Shown here: in pieces, positions 1-10,405 of the stretch | Position numbering within the stretch: position 1 is the stretch's first letter | Layout of the letters: the number at the start of each line of letters is the position of its first letter | NCBI RefSeq assembly: GCF_019973775.1 | Contig: NZ_AP025032.1 | Coordinates: forward strand, 2,976,001 to 3,040,000 | DNA length: 64,000 bases | DNA from: Aureimonas sp. SA4125 | Lineage (GTDB): Bacteria; Pseudomonadota; Alphaproteobacteria; Rhizobiales; Rhizobiaceae | Direction: 5' to 3' | Program-made: the position numbers and the translations under genes | The notes under the pieces: model-generated | Databases searched by the model: none | What the model was told of the DNA's origin: nothing | The model's input: only the letters and a program-made list of their open reading frames with translations

Positions 1-175
1 CGACGACGTCTTCGCGCGCCTGCAGACCTTTCCGAACGTCCTCATCACCGGCCACCAGGGTTTTTTCACCGCCGAGGCGCTGAGCGCCATTGCGGAGACG
101 ACGATCGCCAACATCACCGCCTTCGAGGAGACGGGGGAGCCGCTCCACCCGGTGGCCGCCCCACCGCCCGCCTGA
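1..175 (+). CDS. D-lactate dehydrogenase / 2-hydroxyacid dehydrogenase, C-terminal fragment
   Basis: This is the last 57 codons (frame starting at base 2) of a gene that begins before the window, ending in TGA at 173-175. The visible stretch contains [13 protein letters not shown] followed by an Ala/Glu-rich helix, which is the typical C-terminal end of LdhA-type NAD-dependent D-lactate dehydrogenases in the 2-hydroxyacid dehydrogenase family. The His in TGHQGF corresponds to the catalytic His region of that family. The tail after the helix is Pro/Ala-rich. The gene converges with the minus-strand hut operon, 39 bases apart. The assignment rests on one short conserved block, so the exact substrate is uncertain. 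Confidence 0.7.
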   Translation, partial: DDVFARLQTFPNVLITGHQGFFTAEALSAIAETTIANITAFEETGEPLHPVAAPPPA

Positions 176-214
176 CCAAAGACCTCGGAGCGCCCGGCAG
201 CGGCCCCCGGGACG

Positions 215-1357
215 TCAGCCCTTCTTTCCCGCCAGTGCGGCGAAGGAGAACGCGTCGATCGGCAGCGACGTCCCGCCGTTCATCGCAAGATCGGCCAGGA
301 TCTCCCCGACGACGCTGGCGAACTTGAAGCCGTGGCCCGAGCAGGGCGAGGCGACGACGATCCGCGGCTCGCCCGGAAGGTGGTCGAGGAGGAAGTCCTC
401 GCCCGGCAGCATGGTGTACCGGCAGGTGATCGCCGCCCGCCGCTGGCCCACTGCCACCGGAATGCGCCGTGCGACGAAATCGTCGAGCATGGCAAGGTCC
501 GCTTCGTTGACCGGCGGATTGGATTGGTCGGGATCCACCGGCTCCATGAAATGGGCGTGCTTGCCGACCTTCAGCCCGTCCGGCCCGAGCGCGGGCACGC
601 CGAAGAAGGATCCGCCCTCCGCCTCGTCGAGGAGGAAGGGGAGCATCGGCCCGAGTGTCGCCGATACGCCATCGCGCGGCGTGTACCAGGCGACCACCTG
701 GCGGATCGGCCGGGCGATGCCCGCCAGCGCCGGGACGAGGTCCGCGATCCAGGGGCCCGTGGCGACGATCACCTTCCGCGCCCGGACGCGCGAGTGATCC
801 GAAACGAGGGTCACGCCCGCATCGTCCGGCTCGATTGCGGTGACCTTCTCGCCGAGCCGCAGCATGGCCCCTGCCCCCGTAGCCACTCTCAGATGCGCCA
901 TGACCGCGGTCTCGGGCCGGAGGAAGCCTCCCTGCGGCTCCAGCACCGCGACCTCGTCCGGCTCGAGGCGCACCGCCGGGAACCGCACGGCACTCGCGGC
1001 GGCATCCAGAACCTCGTGCGAAAGACCATGCAGTGTGCAGGAGGCGATGGTACCGGCGACGATGCCGCTCTCCGGTCGGCCGATCTGCAGGATGCCGGAG
1101 ACGGTCAGGATGTCGGCGCCGCTCGCCGCTTCCAGCGCCCGCCAGTTGGCGTAGGCGCGGTGCAGCAGCGGCACATAGGCCGGATCCTCGAAATAGCCGA
1201 GGCGGATCAGTCTTGTATCGCCGTGCGATGAGCCGAGCGCATGCGCCGGGAACGCGGCCTCGAAGCCGATGACCCGCACGCCACGCTCCGCCAGATGCGC
1301 GACCGCGGCGCTGCCCATGGCACCGAGGCCGATGACGGCGACATCGAAGTCGCTCAT
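215..1357 (-). CDS. FAD-dependent oxidase, SolA / N-methyltryptophan oxidase-like
   Basis: A 380-residue flavoprotein of the monomeric sarcosine oxidase / N-methyl-L-tryptophan oxidase family, expected to oxidise a secondary amine with O2. It opens with the FAD-binding GLGAMG motif at residues 10-15. It then has the family block [22 protein letters not shown] near residue 45, quoted here only as a recognition region, and a CRYT motif whose Cys is about residue 312, matching the Cys that carries covalent FAD in MSOX/MTOX. The ATG overlaps the TGA of hutH by four bases (ATGA), so it is translationally coupled to the hut operon. The substrate is unknown. A role in histidine-derived amine metabolism is suggested only by position. 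Confidence 0.8.
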   Translation of the reverse strand: MSDFDVAVIGLGAMGSAAVAHLAERGVRVIGFEAAFPAHALGSSHGDTRLIRLGYFEDPAYVPLLHRAYANWRALEAASGADILTVSGILQIGRPESGIVAGTIASCTLHGLSHEVLDAAASAVRFPAVRLEPDEVAVLEPQGGFLRPETAVMAHLRVATGAGAMLRLGEKVTAIEPDDAGVTLVSDHSRVRARKVIVATGPWIADLVPALAGIARPIRQVVAWYTPRDGVSATLGPMLPFLLDEAEGGSFFGVPALGPDGLKVGKHAHFMEPVDPDQSNPPVNEADLAMLDDFVARRIPVAVGQRRAAITCRYTMLPGEDFLLDHLPGEPRIVVASPCSGHGFKFASVVGEILADLAMNGGTSLPIDAFSFAALAGKKG

Positions 1358-2889
1358 GCCGGGATCGCGACGACGCCGGGCAGTGACCCACCGGCGGCGG
1401 CAAGCGCGCCGCTGACGACGAGCGCCGTCGCCTTTTCCATGTCGGGCGCGAAATAGCGGTCTTCGCCCAGCATCGGCACCTCGGCCCGGATCACCCTGCG
1501 CGCCGCTTCCAGCAGCGGGCTGGAGGTGAGCGGCGCGTGGAAATCGCAGCCCTGCGCGGCCGCCAGGAGTTCGATGCCGACGACATGGGCGACGTTCATC
1601 GCCATCGGCCCGAGGCGCCGCGCGCCGTGCGTCGCCATGGAGACATGGTCTTCCTGGTTGGCCGATGTCGGGATGGAATCGACGCTTGCGGGAAAAGCGC
1701 GACTCTTGTTTTCCGAGACGAGCGCGGCGGCCGTCACCTGCGGCAGCATGAAACCGGAGTTGAGACCGGGCGTCGCCGTCAGGAAGGCCGGCAGGCCCGA
1801 CAGCACCGGGTCGACCAGCATGGCGATGCGCCGCTCGGTGATCGACCCGATCTCGCAAAGCGCGATGGCGATCATGTCGGCGGCGAAGGCCACCGGTTCG
1901 GCGTGGAAATTGCCGCCGGAAATGACCTCGCCGGTCTCGGCGAAGACCAGCGGATTGTCCGACACGCCGTTCGCCTCGATGGCGAGCGTCGCGGCCGCCT
2001 GGCGCAAGAGGTCGAGGCAGGCGCCCATCACCTGCGGCTGGCAGCGCAGGCAGTAGGGATCCTGCACGCGGCTGTCGCCGACCAGGTGCGACTGCCGGAT
2101 CGCGCTTCCGGCCATCAGGCCGCGCAGGGCCTTGGCCACCTCGATCTGGCCGCGGTGGCCGCGCAGCGCATGGATACGGGGGTCGAAGGGGCCGTCCGAG
2201 CCGCGCGCGGCATCGGTCGCGAGCGCCCCGGTCACCAGCGCCGACTGGAACACGCGCTCGGCCGCGAACAGGCCGGCCAGCGCCAGGGCGGTCGAGACCT
2301 GCGTGCCGTTGAGGAGGGCGAGCCCCTCCTTCGGGCCAAAGGCCGAAGGCGTCATGCCGGCCTTGGCCAGCGCCTCGGTTGCGGGCATGCGCTCGCCCCT
2401 CAGGATCGCCTCGCCGACGCCCATCAGTACGGCGGCCAGATGCGCCAACGGCGCGAGGTCGCCCGAGGCGCCGACCGAGCCCTGGCCGGGAATGACGGGA
2501 ATGAGATCGTTGTCGAGACATGCCTGCAGCGCCTGCAGCGTCTCCCAGCGCACGCCCGAGGCGCCGCGGGCAAGGCTGGCGAGCTTCATCGCCAGGATCA
2601 GCCGGACCACCGGCACCGCCAGCGGCTCGCCGACGCCGGCGGCATGCGACAGGACGATGTTCTCCTGCAGCCGGGCGAGGTCGGCATCGGGAATGCGCAC
2701 GGTCGCGAGCTTGCCGAAGCCGGTGTTGATTCCGTAGACCGGCTCGCCCTTGGCGACGATCGCCGCGACGGTGGCGGCACTGGCGAGGACTCCGTCGCGG
2801 CAGGCGGGATCGAGGTGCACGGACGCGCCGAAATAGATCGCGCGCCAGTCAGCGAGACTGACGGCGCCGGGGGTGAGAAGCTTGGTCAT
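1354..2889 (-). CDS. hutH: Histidine ammonia-lyase
   Basis: A 511-residue enzyme that deaminates L-histidine to urocanate, the first step of histidine degradation. The catalytic methylidene-imidazolone (MIO) precursor triad Ala-Ser-Gly is present at residues 141-143 within [14 protein letters not shown]. The catalytic Tyr lies in YGINTGFG near residue 52, and SHAAGVG, NGTQ and QEDHVSMA are all intact, so it should be active. The start is the ATG at 2887-2889, which overlaps the hutI stop as ATGA; a longer open frame upstream is just hutI read in another frame. Length matches the family (about 510). This is the functional lyase of the locus, in contrast to the paralogue at 4159-5673. Confidence 0.97.
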   Translation of the reverse strand: MTKLLTPGAVSLADWRAIYFGASVHLDPACRDGVLASAATVAAIVAKGEPVYGINTGFGKLATVRIPDADLARLQENIVLSHAAGVGEPLAVPVVRLILAMKLASLARGASGVRWETLQALQACLDNDLIPVIPGQGSVGASGDLAPLAHLAAVLMGVGEAILRGERMPATEALAKAGMTPSAFGPKEGLALLNGTQVSTALALAGLFAAERVFQSALVTGALATDAARGSDGPFDPRIHALRGHRGQIEVAKALRGLMAGSAIRQSHLVGDSRVQDPYCLRCQPQVMGACLDLLRQAAATLAIEANGVSDNPLVFAETGEVISGGNFHAEPVAFAADMIAIALCEIGSITERRIAMLVDPVLSGLPAFLTATPGLNSGFMLPQVTAAALVSENKSRAFPASVDSIPTSANQEDHVSMATHGARRLGPMAMNVAHVVGIELLAAAQGCDFHAPLTSSPLLEAARRVIRAEVPMLGEDRYFAPDMEKATALVVSGALAAAGGSLPGVVAIPA

Positions 2890-4166
2890 TGGCCTTGAAA
2901 GATCCTTTGGTGCAGCGGGTTGTAGCCGATGCGGTAGACGAGTTCGGCGGGACGCTCGATGTCCCAGATGGCGAGGTCGCAGGATTTGCCGCGCTCCAGT
3001 GTGCCGATGTCGGCGAGCATGCCCAGTGCCCGCGCCGCCTCGCGCGTGACGCCGGCAAGGCACTCCTCCACCGTCATGCGGAAGAAGGTGGCGGCCATGT
3101 TCATGGTGGTGAGCAAGGAGGTGATCGGCGCCGTTCCCGGATTGCAGTCGGTCGCCACCGCCATCTTCACGCCGAAGCGGCGAAACGCCTCGATCGGCGG
3201 CTTTTGCGTCTCGCGCAGCACGTAGAAGGCGCCGGGCAGGATCACCGCGACGGTGCCGGCAGCGGCCATCGCCGCGGCGGCCGCGTCGCTGGTATATTCC
3301 AGATGATCGGCCGACAACGCACCGAATTCGGCCGCGAGCCCCGCGCCGCCGAGATCGGAGAGCTGGTCGGCATGCAGCTTGACCGGCAGGCCCAGCACTT
3401 CGGCAGCGGCGAAGACCCGCGCAACCTCATCGGTCGAAAAGGCGATGCCCTCGCAGAAGGCATCGACCGCATCGACGAGGCCTGATTTGGCGAGGTCGGG
3501 CATGACCGTATCGCAGACAAGATCGAGATAGCCTTGACGGTCCTCGGCATATTCCGGCGGCAGGGCATGTGCGCCGAGATAGGTCGTGGCGATCCGGACG
3601 GGTCGATGCCTGCCGAGGTCGCGCGCGGCTTCCAGCATGGTGCGCTCGGCCCGGGCGTCGAGACCATAGCCCGACTTCACCTCGGCCGTGGTCACGCCTT
3701 CCGCGAGAAGCGCGTCGAGCCGCTTCAGCGCCGAGGCGACGAGGTCCTCGCGGCTGGCGGCGCGGGTGGCGCGCACGCTCGACAGGATCCCGCCGCCGGC
3801 CGCGGCGATCGCCTCGTAGCTCGCCCCGTCCAGCCGCATCTCGAATTCGAGCGCCCGGTCGCCGCCGTGGACGAGGTGGGTGTGGCAGTCGATCAGCCCC
3901 GGCGTTACCCAGCGCCTGCCGAGATCGACAACGGTCGTCGCCGCGAAATCCACGGGAAGGTCGGCGCGCGCGCCGACGAAGACGATGCGGCCGTCGCGGG
4001 CGGCGATCGCGCCATCTTCGACGATGCCAAGGCCCGGCAGCGCCGGGTCGAGCGTCGCGAGGCGCGCATTCGTCCACAGCGTGTCGGCGGACGTGTTGGC
4101 AGGCGTGGAACCGGGGGCAGGACGGCCCGTCGGAGCCGTTGGTCTCGGCGCGGTCCTGTCACTCAT
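2886..4166 (-). CDS. hutI: Imidazolonepropionase
   Basis: A 426-residue metal-dependent amidohydrolase that opens imidazolone propionate to N-formimino-L-glutamate, the third step of histidine degradation. The metal-binding HxH is visible in [12 protein letters not shown] (His 95 and 97), followed by [27 protein letters not shown] and TDCNPGT blocks typical of HutI. I chose the ATG at 4164-4166, which overlaps the preceding lyase-like gene by eight bases. An in-frame ATG at 4188-4190 would add eight residues. The N-terminus carries about 25 extra low-complexity Pro/Ala/Thr residues. The stop overlaps the hutH start. Confidence 0.96.
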   Translation of the reverse strand: MSDRTAPRPTAPTGRPAPGSTPANTSADTLWTNARLATLDPALPGLGIVEDGAIAARDGRIVFVGARADLPVDFAATTVVDLGRRWVTPGLIDCHTHLVHGGDRALEFEMRLDGASYEAIAAAGGGILSSVRATRAASREDLVASALKRLDALLAEGVTTAEVKSGYGLDARAERTMLEAARDLGRHRPVRIATTYLGAHALPPEYAEDRQGYLDLVCDTVMPDLAKSGLVDAVDAFCEGIAFSTDEVARVFAAAEVLGLPVKLHADQLSDLGGAGLAAEFGALSADHLEYTSDAAAAAMAAAGTVAVILPGAFYVLRETQKPPIEAFRRFGVKMAVATDCNPGTAPITSLLTTMNMAATFFRMTVEECLAGVTREAARALGMLADIGTLERGKSCDLAIWDIERPAELVYRIGYNPLHQRIFQGQ

Positions 4167-5673
4167 CGTGCCCCTCCTGTCTCGGCGCATGGCCCGGCGG
4201 CGGCGCGGCGACGATGAGGTCGTGCGCGCGCGTCATCTCGCCCGACAGCGCCCGATCGTCGCCATAGCGGGCGATCGCGGCCCGAAGATGCGCGTAGACC
4301 GGTTCCGTACCCGCAGCCCGCGCGGCCACGTCCCCCAGCGCATCGTGCGCGTCGCATCCTGCCAGATATTCGATGCCGAGGATCATCGCGGCATTGTCGA
4401 TGATGGCGAGGCATTTCGTCGAGGCCGCCGTGGCGTGGGCGAGAAAATCCTCCTGCAGGCCGGAGGTCACGCCACCGTCGAGGCTTGCCGGCGCCGCCAG
4501 CCGGCGGTTCTCGCAGACGAGGCCAAGGGCGGTGTATTGGGCGATCATGAAGCCCGAACCGGAGCCGGGGTCGAGGGCGAGGAAGGGCGGCAGTCCCGAA
4601 ACCAGCGGGTTGATCAGCCGGTCGAGGCGGCGCTCGGCCATGGCGGCGACCTGCGCCACGGCGACGCCGAGCGAATCCAGCGCCTGACCGAGAGCCGGCG
4701 CGACGGCATGTGCCTCGGAATGAACACGTGGATCCTCGGCCGTGCCGGAGACCATCGGATTGTCGGTCACCGCCGCAAGCTCACGATCGACCACGGCGGC
4801 GGTGACGGCGAGAACGTCACGAGCGGCGCCATGGACATGCGGGATGGCGCGCAGGCTGAGCGCATCCTGCGTCCGGGCGCCGAGCGCCCTCGCGATCAGG
4901 CCGCTGCCGAAAAGCCGCATCCTGAGGCTGCGCCCGACCTGCTGAAGCCCCTCCGAGGGGCGGACGGCGAGAACCCCCTCGTCGAAGGCCGAGGTCTGCC
5001 CGCCCAGCGCTTCCAGCGACAGCGCGGCAAGGGCGTCGGCCCAATCGAGCACGCGCTCGGCGCGCGCCAGCGCCAGTGCCGCGAGCCCGGTGGCGCAGGG
5101 ACTGCCGTTGACCATGCTGAGACCTTCCTTCGCCTCCAGCACGACAGGCGCCTGACCGATCCGGGCCAGCGCCCCGGCGCCCGTCATGCGCTCGTCGCCA
5201 ATGCGGGCGAAGCCCTCGCCGATCAGCACCAGGCCGATATGCGCCATGTGGGTGAGATAGCCGACCGATCCCCGACCGGGGACTTCCGGGACGACACCGC
5301 CCGACAGCAGCCCCAGCATGGCCTCGACCGTGGCCGGGCGCACGCCCGAGCGTCCGTGTGCAAAATTGTTCACCTGAACCGCGATGATGGCTCTCACCTC
5401 CTCCGAGGGTAGCGGCGCGCCGACGCCGCAGGCATGGCTCATCAGGAGATTGCGCGCGAAGCGGCGCTGTGATTCCCGGTCGACGACCGTGTCGGACAGG
5501 GCGCCGACGCCGGTATTGACGCCATAGGCGCGGATGCCGCGATCAAGGATCGCCTCGACGATGTCGCGCGCGGCCGCAAGTCGCTGCCAGGCCGCGGCGG
5601 ACAGCGAAAGCTCCTCCCCACCCGCCACACGGACGATGCCGCGCCAGTCGAGCCCGGTGTCGAGGATGATCAT
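4159..5673 (-). CDS. Aromatic amino acid lyase (HutH) paralogue lacking the Ala-Ser-Gly MIO triad
   Basis: A 504-residue member of the HAL/PAL fold. It keeps the Tyr of YGVNTGVG (residue 50), MSHACGVG (80), [13 protein letters not shown] and [10 protein letters not shown], but the active-site segment reads [15 protein letters not shown] (132-146). In hutH of this operon it is [17 protein letters not shown]. The three residues that cyclise to the MIO electrophile are therefore deleted, or replaced by Ser-Val-Gly. Family chemistry predicts no classical ammonia-lyase activity. It could be a subunit, a regulator or an enzyme with another mechanism. It sits between hutF and hutI on the same strand, 130 bases after hutF. 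The reading frame is intact and of full length, which argues against simple decay. Confidence 0.9.
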   Translation of the reverse strand: MIILDTGLDWRGIVRVAGGEELSLSAAAWQRLAAARDIVEAILDRGIRAYGVNTGVGALSDTVVDRESQRRFARNLLMSHACGVGAPLPSEEVRAIIAVQVNNFAHGRSGVRPATVEAMLGLLSGGVVPEVPGRGSVGYLTHMAHIGLVLIGEGFARIGDERMTGAGALARIGQAPVVLEAKEGLSMVNGSPCATGLAALALARAERVLDWADALAALSLEALGGQTSAFDEGVLAVRPSEGLQQVGRSLRMRLFGSGLIARALGARTQDALSLRAIPHVHGAARDVLAVTAAVVDRELAAVTDNPMVSGTAEDPRVHSEAHAVAPALGQALDSLGVAVAQVAAMAERRLDRLINPLVSGLPPFLALDPGSGSGFMIAQYTALGLVCENRRLAAPASLDGGVTSGLQEDFLAHATAASTKCLAIIDNAAMILGIEYLAGCDAHDALGDVAARAAGTEPVYAHLRAAIARYGDDRALSGEMTRAHDLIVAAPPPGHAPRQEGHDE

Positions 5674-5803
5674 GCCCTGTCCTCAAACGCCGTCATGCGC
5701 CCGAGGCAACTTGATGCCGCAAACCCGGCGCCGCATCCGCGCCGAGCCTGTCCGAACGACCGCCCGGCGCGCCCCGGAAAGAGACTGCAGAGGTTTCGCG
5801 CGC

Positions 5804-7183
5804 TCATGCTGAAGCCAGCCGATCGAGCGCTGCACGAAAGTCCCGGTCGATCGCCTCCGCGTTTGCATGGCGACGGTCGCGGATGACCCAGCGGCCGGCG
5901 ACCATGACGTCGCGCACGACCTTGCTGCCACGGGCGAAGATCCACCGGTCGAGCACCCGGTCGCCCTCCGAGGTCGCGATGAAGGCGTCGTCGCCGTCGA
6001 GAACGGTGAAGCTTGCTGGCGCACCGACGGCGATCCGCCCGCCGGACGCCGCCCCGAGCGCCGTGACGCCGCCGTCCAGCGCCGCGTCGAACAGCCGCCG
6101 GCCGGTGGACCGGTCGGGACCGCCGGCCAGAACATTGCGCCGCCGTGCCTGCAGCCGCTGGCCGTATTCGAGCATCCGCAGTTCCTCCGCGACGGAGGTC
6201 GCGACCTGGCTGTCCGAACCGATGCCGAAGCTGCCGGCCTTGCCGAGATAGGCCTCGGCAGGGAAGATGCCGTCGCCGAGATTGGCCTCCGTCGCCGGGC
6301 AAAGGCCAACCACCGCGCCAGAGGCGGCAAGGTCCCGGACCTCGCCATCTTCCAGGTGGGTCGCGTGGATCAGGCACCAGCCCTTGCCCGCGCCGATCTC
6401 GTCGAGGAGGAGGCGCACCGGTCGCCTGCCGCTCCAGGCGAGGCAGGCCTCGACCTCGGCGGTCTGCTCGGCGGCATGGATGTGGATCGGCCCCGAGGCA
6501 AGGCCCGCGCCGAGGATCGCGCGCATCTCGCCCGGTGTCGCGGCGCGAAGGGAGTGGAAGGCCAGACCCAGCGTCGCCGTCGTGCCGAGTTCGGTGCGCA
6601 GCCGTTCGAGCAGCGACAGAAAGGCATCCGGAGAATGGACGAAACGGGCTTGCCTTTCCTGCGGCGGCGCCCCGCCGAAGTCGGAATGGGCGTAGAAGAC
6701 CGGCAGCAGGGTCAGGCCGATCCCGGCACGGCGGGCGGCATCGGCGATGCGCAGCGACATCTCGGCCGGGTCGTCATACGCGCCGCCGCCCGCCGCATGG
6801 TGAAGATAGTGAAATTCGCCGACCGCGCCATAACCGCCCTTCAGCATCTCGACATAGAGTTTCGCCGCGACAGCGCCCGCGTCCTCCGGGGAAAGCAGGC
6901 CGGCGATGCGGTACATGACATCGCGCCAGGTCCAGAAGCTGTCGGCCGAACTGCCGGCAACCTCGGCCTGGCCGGCCATGACATACTGAAACGCGTGACT
7001 GTGGAGGTTGGGCATGGCCGGAACGAGCGGCCCCGCCACCCGCTCGGCACCCGCAGGCTCGGCGCCGACCGCGATTGCGGCGATCCGGCCGTCGGCGCCG
7101 ATGTCGAGGCGCACATCGCCAGCCCAGCCGTCCCGGAGAAGCGCTCTTCCGGCGAACAGCGAAGAGGGGTAGACAAGCGACAT
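5804..7183 (-). CDS. hutF: Formimidoylglutamate deiminase
   Basis: A 459-residue amidohydrolase converting N-formimino-L-glutamate to N-formylglutamate plus ammonia, the fourth step of the five-step hut pathway. The metal-binding HxH is in NLHSHAFQ (His 61 and 63). Further family blocks are FWTWRDVMYRI, VGEFHYLHH, IHIHAAEQ, LIHATHL, LCPATEANLGDG and GSDSQV. It is the first gene of the minus-strand hut operon and starts just downstream of a HutC-type palindrome at 7198-7211. The next enzyme needed, N-formylglutamate amidohydrolase (HutG), is not in this cluster. Confidence 0.95.
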   Translation of the reverse strand: MSLVYPSSLFAGRALLRDGWAGDVRLDIGADGRIAAIAVGAEPAGAERVAGPLVPAMPNLHSHAFQYVMAGQAEVAGSSADSFWTWRDVMYRIAGLLSPEDAGAVAAKLYVEMLKGGYGAVGEFHYLHHAAGGGAYDDPAEMSLRIADAARRAGIGLTLLPVFYAHSDFGGAPPQERQARFVHSPDAFLSLLERLRTELGTTATLGLAFHSLRAATPGEMRAILGAGLASGPIHIHAAEQTAEVEACLAWSGRRPVRLLLDEIGAGKGWCLIHATHLEDGEVRDLAASGAVVGLCPATEANLGDGIFPAEAYLGKAGSFGIGSDSQVATSVAEELRMLEYGQRLQARRRNVLAGGPDRSTGRRLFDAALDGGVTALGAASGGRIAVGAPASFTVLDGDDAFIATSEGDRVLDRWIFARGSKVVRDVMVAGRWVIRDRRHANAEAIDRDFRAALDRLASA

Positions 7184-7197
7184 GCGAAACCCATCAG

Positions 7198-7211
7198 CTT
7201 ACATATACAAG
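7198..7211. promoter_or_regulatory. Probable HutC operator upstream of hutF
   Basis: CTTACATATACAAG is a near-palindrome fitting the CTTGTATATACAAG type of site bound by HutC repressors. It lies 14 bases upstream of the hutF ATG and about 80 bases upstream of hutC, so a repressor here would cover the hutF promoter and possibly hutC itself. A second, better copy lies at 8098-8111. The identification is by similarity of the two copies and their positions; binding is inferred. Confidence 0.7.
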
Positions 7212-7291
7212 CACCATATCCAGCCCGCTCTCTCGCGCAAGCCATTTTTGACGTGTGGTTTGATCGAGGTCGGGCCCGAGCGGCCTGGGTC

Positions 7292-8032
7292 ATGAGCCAG
7301 AAGCGCGCCGCCTTCCTCATCCGAAACGGAGACAACCCGCTCTACGCCGGGGTCAAGCAGGCGATCACCGCCCGCATCCGTTCGGGGGAGTGGCAGCCGC
7401 GCGGCCGCATCGCCTCGGAAAACGAACTCGTCGCCGCGCTCGGCGTCAGCCGGATGACGGTGAACCGGGCCGTGCGGGAGCTGGCGGCGGAGGGCGTTCT
7501 CGTCCGAATCCAGGGTCTCGGCACCTTCGTAGCCGAAGGCAAGGGCCAGTCGAGCATGTTCGAGGTGAAGAACATCGCCGAGGAAATTTCCGCACGAGGA
7601 CATGTCCACCGCGCCGTGGTGACCCTGCTCGACGCCGTCAAGGCCTCCCCCGAGGTAGCCGAAGAACTCGGCATCGCCGTCGGCGATCCGGCCTTCCACT
7701 CGATCATCGTCCACCACGAGAACGACGTGCCCGTCCAGCTCGAGGACCGCCACGTCAACGCAGCCATCGCACCCACCTATATCGACCAGGACTTTACGCA
7801 GACGACTCCCAACGCTTTCCTCACCGCTCTCGTCGCCTGGACCGAAGCCGAGCACGAGATCGAGGCGACACTGCCGGCGAGCTGGGAGGCGCGGCTCCTG
7901 TCGATCGGCCGCGCCGATCCCTGCCTTCTGATGCGCCGGCGAACCCTTGCCTTCGACCGCGTCGTCACTTCGGTTCGCCTGCTCATTCCCGGCGGACGAT
8001 ACCGGCTGCAGGGACGCCACCAGCCGCAGTGA
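7292..8032 (+). CDS. hutC: Histidine utilisation repressor, GntR family
   Basis: A 246-residue regulator with an N-terminal GntR winged helix-turn-helix (about residues 12-78, including [22 protein letters not shown] in part) and a C-terminal UTRA ligand-binding domain (about 95-240). HutC proteins bind urocanate and release hut operators. I chose the ATG at 7292 because it gives the usual family length; the frame stays open far upstream, but that is antisense to hutF. The gene is divergent from hutF and followed by hutU on the same strand, with operator-like palindromes on both sides, consistent with autoregulation. Confidence 0.93.
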   Translation: MSQKRAAFLIRNGDNPLYAGVKQAITARIRSGEWQPRGRIASENELVAALGVSRMTVNRAVRELAAEGVLVRIQGLGTFVAEGKGQSSMFEVKNIAEEISARGHVHRAVVTLLDAVKASPEVAEELGIAVGDPAFHSIIVHHENDVPVQLEDRHVNAAIAPTYIDQDFTQTTPNAFLTALVAWTEAEHEIEATLPASWEARLLSIGRADPCLLMRRRTLAFDRVVTSVRLLIPGGRYRLQGRHQPQ

Positions 8033-8097
8033 AAGGATGGCGGATCGGGATGCCGGTCCACCGCGTTGCATTGACAGAGCGCCGGAATTGATCCTAG

Positions 8098-8111
8098 CTT
8101 GTCTATACAAG
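8098..8111. promoter_or_regulatory. Probable HutC operator upstream of hutU
   Basis: CTTGTCTATACAAG is an almost perfect palindrome (one non-palindromic central pair) sharing the CTTG/CTTA...TATACAAG pattern with the site at 7198-7211. It is 22 bases before the predicted hutU start, so a bound repressor would block hutUD transcription or its initiation. The pairing of two such sites, one before each hut arm, supports a HutC operator. Confidence 0.75.
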
Positions 8112-8132
8112 TTCTACAGGATGGCCGAGATG

Positions 8133-9806
8133 ATGAGCAATACCCGCTACCGCGACGTCGAGATCCGGGCCCCGCGCGGTCCGGAGATCTCCGCCAAGAG
8201 CTGGCTGACCGAAGCGCCGCTGCGCATGCTCATGAACAATCTCGACCCCGACGTCGCCGAGAACCCGAAGGAGCTCGTCGTCTACGGCGGCATCGGCCGG
8301 GCAGCGCGCGACTGGGAGAGTTTTGACCGCATCGTCGCCTCGCTGAAATCACTGGAGGCGGACGAGACGCTGCTCGTCCAGTCCGGCAAGCCCGTGGGCA
8401 TCTTCCGCACCCATGCCGATGCGCCGCGCGTCCTCATCGCCAATTCCAACCTCGTGCCGCACTGGGCGACCTGGGAGCACTTCAACGCCCTCGATCGCGA
8501 GGGGCTGATGATGTACGGCCAGATGACGGCTGGCTCCTGGATCTACATCGGCAGCCAGGGCATCGTGCAGGGCACCTACGAGACCTTCGTCGAGGCGGGG
8601 CGCCAGCACTATGGCGGGTCGCTCGCCGGCCGCTGGATCCTCACCGCCGGCCTTGGCGGCATGGGCGGCGCGCAGCCTCTGGCGGCAAGCTTTGCGGGCG
8701 CGGCCTCGCTCACCATCGAATGCCGCCAGGACGGCATCGATTTCCGCCTCCGCACAAAATATGTCGACGTCCAGGCGAAGGATCTCGACGACGCCCTGCG
8801 CCTCGTCACCGAAGCCTGCGCGGAGAAGAAGGTGCTGTCCGTCGCCCTCCTCGGCAATGCTGCGGAGATCCTGCCCGAACTCGTGCGGCGCGGCGTCAGG
8901 CCGGACATGGTCACCGACCAGACCTCGGCGCATGATCCTTTGAACGGCTATCTGCCGATCGGCTGGACCTGGGCCGAGTACCGCGAGCGTTCGCGCTCGG
9001 AGCCGGAGGCCGTGGTCAGGGCGGCGAAGGAGTCCATGGCCGTGCATGTGCGCGCCATGCTGGACTTCCACGCGCAAGGGGTGCCGACGCTCGACTACGG
9101 CAACAACATCCGCCAGATGGCGAAGGAAATGGGTGTTGCCGACGCCTTCGATTTTCCCGGCTTCGTCCCCGCCTACATCCGCCCGTTGTTCTGCCGGGGT
9201 GTCGGGCCGTTCCGCTGGGTGGCGCTGTCGGGCGATCCCGAGGACATCCGGAAGACCGATGCGAAGGTGAAGGAGCTCCTGCCCGACAACAGCCATCTCC
9301 ACCGCTGGCTCGACATGGCGCAGGAGCGCATCGCCTTTCAGGGCCTGCCGGCGCGGATCTGCTGGGTCGGCCTCGGCGACCGCGCCAAACTCGGCCTCGC
9401 CTTCAACGAGATGGTCCGGAGCGGCGAACTGACGGCACCCATCGTCATCGGCCGCGATCATCTGGATTCCGGCTCCGTCGCGTCGCCCAACCGCGAAACG
9501 GAATCGATGCGCGACGGCTCGGACGCCGTCTCCGACTGGCCGCTCCTCAACGCCCTCCTCAACACCGCCTCGGGCGCGACCTGGGTCTCGCTGCACCATG
9601 GCGGCGGCGTCGGCATGGGCTTCTCGCAGCATTCCGGCATGGTCATCGTCTGCGACGGGTCCGAGGATGCCGACCGGCGGCTTGCCCGCGTCCTCCACAA
9701 CGATCCCGCCACCGGCGTCATGCGCCATGCCGATGCCGGCTACGACATCGCCATCGACTGCGCCCGCGAAAAGGGCCTGAACCTGCCCATGCTCGGGGGC
9801 GGCTGA
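8133..9806 (+). CDS. hutU: Urocanate hydratase
   Basis: A 557-residue enzyme converting urocanate to imidazolone propionate using tightly bound NAD+, the second step of histidine degradation. Visible family blocks include [40 protein letters not shown], the NAD-binding [40 protein letters not shown] and [17 protein letters not shown]. Three in-frame ATGs occur at 8121, 8130 and 8133. The AGG at 8118-8120 is too close to the first, so I favour 8130 or 8133. The gene ends two bases before hutD and is likely co-transcribed with it under the operator at 8098-8111. Confidence 0.97.
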   Translation: MSNTRYRDVEIRAPRGPEISAKSWLTEAPLRMLMNNLDPDVAENPKELVVYGGIGRAARDWESFDRIVASLKSLEADETLLVQSGKPVGIFRTHADAPRVLIANSNLVPHWATWEHFNALDREGLMMYGQMTAGSWIYIGSQGIVQGTYETFVEAGRQHYGGSLAGRWILTAGLGGMGGAQPLAASFAGAASLTIECRQDGIDFRLRTKYVDVQAKDLDDALRLVTEACAEKKVLSVALLGNAAEILPELVRRGVRPDMVTDQTSAHDPLNGYLPIGWTWAEYRERSRSEPEAVVRAAKESMAVHVRAMLDFHAQGVPTLDYGNNIRQMAKEMGVADAFDFPGFVPAYIRPLFCRGVGPFRWVALSGDPEDIRKTDAKVKELLPDNSHLHRWLDMAQERIAFQGLPARICWVGLGDRAKLGLAFNEMVRSGELTAPIVIGRDHLDSGSVASPNRETESMRDGSDAVSDWPLLNALLNTASGATWVSLHHGGGVGMGFSQHSGMVIVCDGSEDADRRLARVLHNDPATGVMRHADAGYDIAIDCAREKGLNLPMLGGG

Positions 9807-9808
9807 AC

Positions 9809-10366
9809 ATGGCGGTAACGGTCATCGGAGCGACGGATCATGCAAGGATGCCCTGGGCGAACGGCAGGGGCATGACAGTCGAGCTGGTGCGCCGGGAGGA
9901 CGCGGATGGGCGCCTCCTGTACCGGCTGTCGGTGGCGGACGTCGTTGCGGCCGGACCGTTCTCGTCGTTGCCCGGCGTCGATCGCCAGCTTGTCCTCATC
10001 GAAGGAGCCGGATTCGACCTCATGCACGAGGGCGAGACGGCGACGATCCTGCCGCTGGTGCCGGTGGCCTTTTCCGGCGATGCAGATGTCGAGGCGGTGG
10101 ACGTCCGCGGGCCGTCGCGCGATCTGAATGTCATGACGGGACGCGGCCTTGCGACGGCAGGCGTGACCGTCCACCGCCACGGCGTCCGCCACCAATGCGC
10201 GGACATCACCTTCGGCTACGTCGTTTCGGGAAGCTTTGCCTGCAAGGGGCTTGCCATCGCGGCGCGTGACCTTGTCGCGCTGGAGGGCGAGGACATGGTC
10301 GACATCAGCGGCGACGGCTGCCTTGTCCTGGTCGACATTTCGCTCCCCGCGCCCGAGAAGGTCTGA
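9809..10366 (+). CDS. hutD: HutD family protein
   Basis: A 185-residue HutD protein, a cupin-like fold family found in hut operons. It has been proposed to set an upper limit on histidine-pathway activity rather than to be a catabolic enzyme. Recognisable features are MPWANGRGMT near the N-terminus, YRLSVADV, the GPFSSLPGVDRQLVLIEG region and a cupin-like core. The start lies two bases after the hutU stop, so translational coupling is likely. It converges with the histidine kinase gene downstream, 39 bases apart. Confidence 0.9.
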   Translation: MAVTVIGATDHARMPWANGRGMTVELVRREDADGRLLYRLSVADVVAAGPFSSLPGVDRQLVLIEGAGFDLMHEGETATILPLVPVAFSGDADVEAVDVRGPSRDLNVMTGRGLATAGVTVHRHGVRHQCADITFGYVVSGSFACKGLAIAARDLVALEGEDMVDISGDGCLVLVDISLPAPEKV

Positions 10367-10405
10367 GCGCGGCGCGAGATCGCCCTCGTCTTGGACCCTG
10401 TGCGT

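Noticed and set aside
5674..5803. Repeat between the lyase paralogue and hutF
   Set aside because: GAGCCTGTCCGAACGAC resembles the repeat at 23011-23041 only partly and lacks the inverted ends.
5867..7291. Upstream extension of hutC
   Set aside because: The frame is open across hutF antisense, but the GntR fold begins right after the ATG at 7292.
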